Of a stretch of 64,000 nucleotides of DNA, positions 10,301 through 20,228 are shown piece by piece (the stretch's first letter is position 1; each line of letters opens with the position of its first letter). The notes below the pieces were generated by a model. That model ran no database searches. It saw nothing but the letters and a program-made list of their open reading frames with translations, and had not been told where the DNA came from. The stretch lies in the NCBI GenBank assembly GCA_916048095.2, contig OU696583.1:31001-95000 (forward strand), read 5' to 3'. This DNA comes from Sacculina carcini. Lineage: Eukaryota > Arthropoda > Thecostraca > Sacculinidae. A program made the position numbers and the translations under genes.

Positions 10301-13300
10301 GGCTTCTTCCCGTGTAGCAGCTGCCACTTAGGCATTTAACCTTTTAACCTTTAACCATTGTGCAGAGAATTTTGTGTTCTAAAAGATAGGCTATAACTTA
10401 TACAAAAAAATAACTCACAAATTGTATAAAATTGGCAAAATTCCAATATATGTCCAAAATTTTACTTGAACAACGTGCGACTAAAATTTATTCATTTTCC
10501 TACCTATTTCTCAGTAACTATTTATTACACATCTAAATAAATTATACCATCGTGCTAGAAACTTTGTTTTCTGCAATACGGTATAATTTTTAATTTTCCA
10601 AAGTGTACCTAAATGAAGCTACGGCGGTGTAAAGTCAAAACGACATAATGCCAATTTGACAGCTATTATGCGCACTTGCGATGACACGGGAATATACACT
10701 GATTGAATTTCACTGAAGCCCAATCACAATAAATCATACCCAAAAATTATCTTATTAGCTCCAAGCATTGATGGTGTGGTTTTATTGGGTACAGTAAATT
10801 AATGCTACACTATACTGAATAGAAAGGCATTATTGTCTTCAATATTTACAACTGAATTGTTCCGCACGGTACTGGGAACAAAGTACTGGGAACAAAGTAA
10901 ACTACTGAATATAACTAATTTAATTGGCTTAATTTCAAGTTGCATATGCATAAGTTGCATAAGCATATGTGTTGCAATACCATGTAACGCCAGCTATATG
11001 CATAGGCTGCTTTAGCGGAAGCATTAATCTGGAATTATAAAGATGACAGAAAGCTTCATTGTTTTGAAAGTGTTACACTTCTGAATTACTACACACGAAG
11101 GACGGTTGTGAATTTGAGGGGTGTTGAGGAACAAACTCCGTCAATCATTAAAACAAGAATTTACAAATTTGACTCTTTCTATTGGTCGTTTTTCATAAAT
11201 TTTCTTTGCGTTTGTTTCGTGTTTGAGTTCTGAATAATTTCGCACGACGGGCAGCTTTAAATATGAGGAGGGTTGTGGAAAAACATTTTTTCTAAATTGA
11301 AACATAAATTTCACATTTAGACTTTTATATTGGCTAAAACTTTCCTATGGGTTTGTTTTTCTTTTTTAATTTGCACTCATTTTTTATGAATTGAATATTA
11401 ATTATATTTTATGAACTGTTCCGCACGACGGGCGGGCTTAAATGAATCTATAAAGAGTGGGCGTGAATGATAGCGAGGTATATGTACAGAGCCGTTGCGA
11501 GGAATTATGGGGCCTCCCCCGAAGGCAACACTTGGGGCCCCATTGTGAATATTGAATGCATTTATTAGACATAATCACATAATACGTGAAGCAAAGGGGC
11601 CCCTCAACATTCGGGGCCCCCCCGGACGGGGGGTACGGGGGGCGGTTGCTACGGCTCTGTATATGTATGGTATAGGTATATGAGGAATGATATTTTGCTA
11701 GCAGTAAATATTCTAGTGATAAAAGTAGAATAGCTCTTGAGCAAATGATGTCGGATAATGATGTGAACCTTTAAATATATTTTGCAATCTGAATGAATTG
11801 CTCCCCACAACGGGCGGGTTTTAATGCTAGAGTTATAATGAAATGAGAAAATGTGGAGAATAGACTATGTTAAAATGCATAGGCCGTAAAACACGACCAC
11901 CAATGAGCGCCGACCGATCCCTCTCTATCGACTGAATACAGATATGGAAGACACCGCTTACTCGTGGAGAATTGGACATTCCACCAGGATATGTTGCACG
12001 AGGAGACGTGCATTACAGGTTGGGTTTGCCAATTATAAAATGGTGAAGCGTGTCGTACGATAGAAAAATCCTAGATGTCTGGCACTGCAAAACGTGTCTC
12101 ATCAGAGATACTTCATAGCCGATTACATGCAACGCCAAACAGACTCAGCGGAGCAAAATAATCACTCAGAGCACATTGTAATTGCGAACACGTCAAACAT
12201 ACTGTGTGACACACACAGAGATGCGATGGACACAATCTCAGGTCAAGTGTGTGGACGACGCAGACGATAGTATTTTTCTCTATTGCCTGAAGAATAACTG
12301 GATTCAACCGCCAAGACCATATAAATACAAGAGCCCAATGTAGCCAGATACAAGCAGGCAGTCACGAACACACGACCAGTGCGAAAATGCGGATGAAAGT
12401 GATGCTGGCAACCTCAATGGTGATTCCATTGCTCGCTACCGCTACCGTCATGCAGCCAAACTCAAGTTCACCGGACGCTCAAGCACGGTGGGTGCCGCGA
12501 GCTCACCACCAGCCCGCCACAACCACGAGACACCACCACGATCAACAACGCGACAACGCACACGTTTGTGCCGGCATGCAGGTGGAGATAAGCGCTCCAA
12601 GCTCAACACCACACTACGACTCGCTGAACCTCAGCTACAATGCACTGGCCGACGCAGTATGGACCAGTTGGACGTTCGACTGCAGCGCGGCCGCCATTAC
12701 TATCACTTGCACACATGTGCATCTGTCCCGCGCGCGACAAGAATTCGTGCTAGCTCAGAGTGGAGACGGCGATCAGTACGTGATGATGATGAACGACACT
12801 TATAGCAGCAACGACGCCGCCTTCGACGACGACGAGGTACAAATGCCCGGTCACCATGCACAACTACATTTCACCGCCACCAACGGTCGTCTCAGTGTGT
12901 TTCTGTGGGCCCAGCCAGCCACACACACACAACCCAAACTGCGATGTCTGATTGGCAAGCAACTAGCAGACACAACGACGGCTGCATCTAGCAATGCTAC
13001 GATCACCACCAGCGCCTCGACCGACGACTTGATCATAGTGTATGACAACGAAACACACTCAGATATTGACACAGAGTCCCGCCAGGTGGCGTGTGGGGCG
13101 GCCGGACACCACCTACAACACCAGCACCACAAAATAGTGGGTGGAAGTGAAACTTTGGCCCACCAATACCCGTGGATGGCAGCATTGATCATGGCCGGAC
13201 GAAGCACCCCGTTCTGCGGTTGCAGCATCATCAACACGCGTTACGTGGTGACGGCGGCGCACTGCGTGCATCACCTGTACGCCAGCGTCGGTGGCGTGGC

Positions 13301-16300
13301 TCGACTGCAAGTTCTGGTGGCCAAACACCGACTGGGTTACGACCGCGACCAGAAACGCTTCATGGCCAGTCAAGTTATCGTGCACGGCAGATTCAACGTG
13401 CCGACAAAACTGAGCAATGATATTGCGCTGGTGAAACTGCGCACATCCCTGGCTCCACTGATGACGCGCCCCGAGCGTCACGTGGCGCCCGTGTGTCTCC
13501 CGCGCGGCGCTTGCCTCGACTGTTGGGCAGGTTCCAAGGCCGTGGTGGCAGGTTGGGGTCGGTTAGGTACGGGAGTGCCGAGACCGCCGCCGTACACGCT
13601 ACGTCACGCGGCCGTGCCCATACTGCCTCACATGTTGTGTCGCCGCAGGTACGCGACCGCCGGCATTCCAATCACGAACAGCATGTTGTGTGCTGGTGTG
13701 AGATCGGGCGAGAAAGATGCATGTCAGGGGGACAGTGGGGGTCCGCTGATGGTTCCATCGCAACGTGCCACTTACACACTGGTTGGTATTGTGAGTTTTG
13801 GTGTGGGTTGTGGCAGACCGGGATATCCCGGCGTCTACACGCACGTGGCAAGCTACGTGCACTGGATCAGCCGCTACACGCCGGTCATGTTCGCGTGAGT
13901 CTCACCTCACAAACATTTCACTCACAAGCCGAGGCACAGAACACAATCACACACAACACACATCCAACCTACAAGCGACAGAACATGGCGCTACAGAAAA
14001 TATCAACACAAGTATATGCAATACAAGCCATGAACATTCAGCAAAACTACCAAAACACAATTAATGAAATCCTAATTCATAGACATAACAATGAAAAAGC
14101 AGGTACTGCGAAACACTAAAAATATTAACCCATTGTACGCGAGAAACTTACAGAACGTATGTAGACTAATACGCTGTGCATACGTAAGTGTTAAACAAAG
14201 TCTATACAATTATGATTGAACTATTACTAGCCGTAAAAAGATTTACATATAAAGCTGATTTGTTTAATTAAGAATGTGCACCCTATATTTTAACGATGAT
14301 GTGATGTGAAATAAAAACATATTGGAAATTTGTTTCTTAAATACTGCATCCTATGCCTGAGAAACGTGAGTACCGCATCAACACAACAGTTATCCGCTTC
14401 ACAATGGCACTCCGATGAAGAGGGCAATGGTGCTTCAATGAAGGGTTGCAATACGGCGCAATTTCGGCATTACCAGTTGCAGCGAATTATAAGCCACCGT
14501 ATCAGTGAAGGAAACCATGTTCGCCAATCAAACGCATAAAAACAAACTAATATGAATGAGTTTTAGTAGGAGAAAAACAAGCTGAATAAACTTGAACAAG
14601 TATATGATTTCTCTATGCACGTCGTGATTCGAAAACACAGCATATACTCAGCCATAACAAGTAGAAATTCCGAAGGTCATGTATAAAGCAATGAGAGACC
14701 AAGTGATGTTTCATGCTGAGTATCAGTGAATCGAACTAGCTTGCACATAGCACTGCACAACAACATGAAACCACCGAACAAGACAATACAAATCGCACAA
14801 TCAAATCGAGCAGAGCATTTGAAGCAACGAATTAATGACCAACAAATAACACATAACCGTCATATCATGTTGGAACGTTCATTTTCTCCACTCACAAGGC
14901 TCAATAGCCCCCCATATTCACCTGTGTTGGAAATGTACGCTACTGAAATGCACGTGAAATGAGAGAGCAATGAGTGAGTGTTGCACCTCTTTGTCGCCGA
15001 TGTTGCGCAGCGAGACCAACTTGCCGTCGACACATTCATCAACGATCTCCACTTGTCCGTGACAGGTGTGACTGACGTCATAGCGCGCCGGCTCGCCAAC
15101 ACCGCCGTCCAACTCAGTACGCTTGCGCTTACCACTGCGCAGACTCGATGGACTGTCTTCCATCACGTCACCACCTGCTTTCTGACGACCCAACGGTGAC
15201 AAATGCAGTCTATCCAACCATACACAAACACACACACGCACACACAAATACACACACACCCGCACACACACATACATACACACACGCAAATACATACACA
15301 TACACACACGCACACACAAATACGTACACATACACGCACACAAATACATACACACACGCAAATACATACACATACACACACGCACACACGAATACGTACA
15401 CATACACACACGCACACACAAATACGTACACATACACACACGCACACACAAATACATACACATACACACGCACACACAAATACGTACACATACACACACG
15501 CACACACTAATACGTACACATACACACACGCACACACGAATACGTACACATACACACGCACACACAAATACATACACATACACACGCACACACAAATACA
15601 TACACATACACACGCACACACAAATACGTACACATACACACACGCACACACTAATACGTACACATACACACACGCACACACAAATACGTACACATACACG
15701 CACGTACACACGAATACGTACACATACACACACGCACACACAAATACGTACACATACACACACGCACACACTAATACGTACACATACACACACGCACACA
15801 CAAATACATACACATACACACGCACACACAAATACGTACACATACACACACGCACACACAAATACATACACATACACACGCACACACAAATACGTACACA
15901 TACACACACGCACACACTAATACGTACACATACACACACGCACACACTAATACGTACACATACACACACGCACACACAAATACGTACACATACACACACG
16001 CACACACTAATACGTACACATACACACACGCACACACAAATACATACACATACACACGCACACACAAATACGTACACATACACACACGCACACACTAATA
16101 CGTACACATACACACACGCACACACTAATACGTACACATACACGCACGCACACACTAATACGTACACATACACGCACGCACACACTAATACGTACACATA
16201 CACACACGCACACACAAATACATACACATACACGCACACAAATACATACACACACGCAAATACATACACATACACATACACACACGCAAATACATACACA

Positions 16301-19300
16301 TACACACACGCACACACTAATACGTACACATACACACACGCACACACGAATACGTACACATACACACGCACACACAAATACATACACATACACACGCACA
16401 CACAAATACATACACATACACACGCACACACAAATACGTACACATACACACACGCACACACTAATACGTACACATACACACACGCACACACAAATACGTA
16501 CACATACACGCACGTACACACGAATACGTACACATACACACACGCACACACAAATACGTACACATACACACACGCACACACTAATACGTACACATACACA
16601 CACGCACACACAAATACATACACATACACACGCACACACAAATACGTACACATACACACACGCACACACAAATACATACACATACACACGCACACACAAA
16701 TACGTACACATACACACACGCACACACTAATACGTACACATACACACACGCACACACTAATACGTACACATACACACACGCACACACAAATACGTACACA
16801 TACACACACGCACACACTAATACGTACACATACACACACGCACACACAAATACATACACATACACACGCACACACAAATACGTACACATACACACACGCA
16901 CACACTAATACGTACACATACACACACGCACACACTAATACGTACACATACACGCACGCACACACTAATACGTACACATACACGCACGCACACACTAATA
17001 CGTACACATACACACACGCACACACAAATACATACACATACACGCACACAAATACATACACACACGCAAATACATACACATACACATACACACACGCAAA
17101 TACATACACATACACACACGCACACACTAATACGTACACAAGACTCAACGTCTTTCACCGCACTTTTGATTTTTGACGCTTGATATTTTCTTGCATTGCG
17201 ATCCACATTGAAATTGTAGATAATGAGCTGGCCGACATGCTAGAATCGGGAGAAAGTCGCGCATAAGAGCTATGGTGAAATGCAGTGATTGTGTGGCTGA
17301 GAGCCAACCTCCTCTCCTCCGACTCGAGCAGCTTGCGGTAGGCAGCGATCTCGAAGTCGAGCGCTACCTTGATGTCCATCAGTTCCTGGTACTCCTGCAG
17401 CTGATCCTGCATGTGCGCCTGTAATTGGTTCAGTTCCTCATCTCGCGCAGCCAGTTGAGTCGCAGAAGACACCCGTTCTTCGTCCAACTGATGCACAAAT
17501 AAACGCACGATCACACCTCTCTCTCTCTCTGACCTTGCTAATTCAAGTTGACATTAATTTCCTAGAGTCAAAGCTACATTGTGTACTGAGAGGTGCAAAA
17601 ATAAAACATTTGCTGCCAGAGAATTATCCCTCTAAACATCCAGACAAAACAAGTTAAAGCTAGTTTTGTTACACATAACTATGGTATATATAACAACAAA
17701 CATGTTAAATTCCTAACATAGTGCCTAGGTACAGTACCGACCAAATTTAGTGTGCGTGTGAATGAGCTGCGGCTAACACTGAGGAACTTGAGACAAGACA
17801 AGATATACAGAATAACATCAAGACGATCTTAACTCATCTAGCTGGTGCAGAAAATTCTGTTCTGTTTAATAATTCTGTTCTGTTTCATGTTAGTACTGTG
17901 TGAGAGACAGGTCTGTATGGTCTGTAGCGACATGACTAGGGCTATCCAAATATAATAAAATTACGTTTTCAACTAAAGGTCACTTTTCATAATCTACCAT
18001 AAAAATTGCATAGGATAATTATTAAAAAAGTTAATATGTTACCAAAAGTTACTTTTGCATCGTCAGGTTACTTTTTGCTTTCAGGTGATATTTTCATCTT
18101 TAGTTTACTTTTCATTATTTTTCTTGTTATTAGTTTAATTGATCACGGTTTTTAATTATTTTTGCAGATAAACTGCAAAGCACAGTATAAACCAGGATAA
18201 AAGAAGAAAATAGATTAAATATGAGATAATAAATTTGAAAATGGTCAAATAGCATTTTTCAAAATTAAGCATTAAACACACTAGGCATCGGCAACGATGT
18301 GTGTCTAATTTAGGCCACGTGAAAAACGCCTCAAGCATGAATTCAATAAAAATTGTAAGCATGACCTACAGAAGAATATCTCAGAATATGTACAATTTTG
18401 CTGCAAAAATGCCAGCCTGTATCAGCAGCTATCGTCCATCTCATTGTCTCATTCTCGAGTTCTTACCCAGGACTACAATTTCTCCTCAAATGTGAGTAAG
18501 TATATGATGAAGTATTTAACTGTTATTTACAAAAAACAACCAAATAATATTTTTATTTTTTCCATGCCCAGCATCGCTTGTCTGTCTGGTCTCGATGTCA
18601 TTTGTAGATGCTGAGAGGTTAGGTTAGCCATATGTCACGGTTTTATCAAATGTTGAGATTGATTCGACTTTTACTTCTAACTTTTTCTGGCATTTGCTAG
18701 TTAAACTACTAATAGTATTAGGTTACTTCTTCATTCTAAAAGTATATTTTCTCTAAGTTGTCCAAAACAAAATTAAAGACACTGTTGCGATCACTAATAA
18801 AATGAATTATTGCATTAGAAGTAGTTTTAGTCTTTACGTAAATTGTTGGTTTTTCGCTTACTTTTTGATGATGAGGTTCATATTTGGCATGTTCATATTA
18901 GGCCACTTTTTAGCGGTTTGTAGTGAAAACGACACCAATATAGAGAATGTAGAAAACAGGTATTATGGTGTGGGGAAATTGCTACGAAATCAAATTTATA
19001 GAAATGTTTTGAGGGGACATATGGTTAATTTTAGGTTACTTTTTCTCGAAAATAAAGTTAAGTTTTCAATTTTTAGGTTAATTTTTTGACAGCCCTAGAC
19101 ATGACCAAACATGACCGTGACTGCTAGATAACCCATGTGTGTGGCGACCGGACATGCGATGTGCCAGCCGGGGCCGTGAGGCTTTGCCCTTGCAAAATTA
19201 CACACGAACACAACCTTGTCCATTGTGGTGTTCAAATGCGTAATTGCGCTTGGTAATTATGTGTTTGAATGCACAATCATGAACGGCTGTTACAATGACA

Positions 19301-20195
19301 AGAAGGTGGCACACCTGAGTCTCCAGATCTCGCGCACGATTGAGCAGCGTGGCATTACTCGACTGCAGCTCAGCCAATTGTGCGTTGAGGGACTCGACTT
19401 TGGCTCGAGTCTCGCGCAGTTCCTTAATGGTGCTAGCAGAAGACAACTGAGTGCGGTTCTGAGAGCAGCGCAACTCCTCAAACTGATAACAAACACAACA
19501 CAAATATTGATAGACCGGCGTCAACAAGAAACGAACACATACTCCCCTTAACTTTCCACATTGAACGCGACAAATAAATAGCAAACCTCTGAAAAAGATA
19601 TAAATGAAAGATGCAGCAGCAGAACCAAGAATATCTCAAGTTGAATTCGCAAGATGCAAACGCAAAGCAAATAAAAACCGCAAACAAGTCAAACACATAG
19701 GACGAGTTGAAACATGCGACCAACACAGAACTGTCTCAATCTCAACACACATGTTCACCTTGCTGTCGTAGAGAGATTCGATCTCCTCTCTGTTGGACTT
19801 CATTTGCGTTTCGTACTGCTGTCGCAAGTCCTGTAGTGCAGCATGCAGTTTGTCCTCGTAGGCAGACTGTAGCGAGGCTCCATCCACCTCGGACACATTG
19901 AGAGAACGCCGCGACTGGCACTCCTTCAGACGCTCCTCATATACCTGATACATATAGACACACATATAGGATTACCAATGCCACACAGAGGCACACAATC
20001 AGCACACAGTGTGAACACGTGTGTGTATATACATGACGTGCATACGTTTATCTTGAATTCGAACTCTTCTCGTTGACTCTGCAGTCTGTTGATTAGATCG
20101 ACACGTCCCAACGACTCTGACTCCAGCTGAGTACGGCTCTCGTCCAATTGCTTGCGAAGTTTGCCAGCATCCTCCCTCAATTCCTGCCACAAGCG

Positions 20196-20228
<33 letters not shown>

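Noticed and set aside
12488-14119. Overlapping frames in other phases of the protease gene
   Set aside because: Shadows of the 503-codon protease frame, which holds an intact catalytic triad and signal peptide.
15163-17176. Open frames over 650 codons on both strands (Thr/His/Tyr-rich and Val/Cys-rich)
   Set aside because: They are translations of a CA-rich satellite whose units lack stop codons. Composition follows the repeat and no start context or domain is present.
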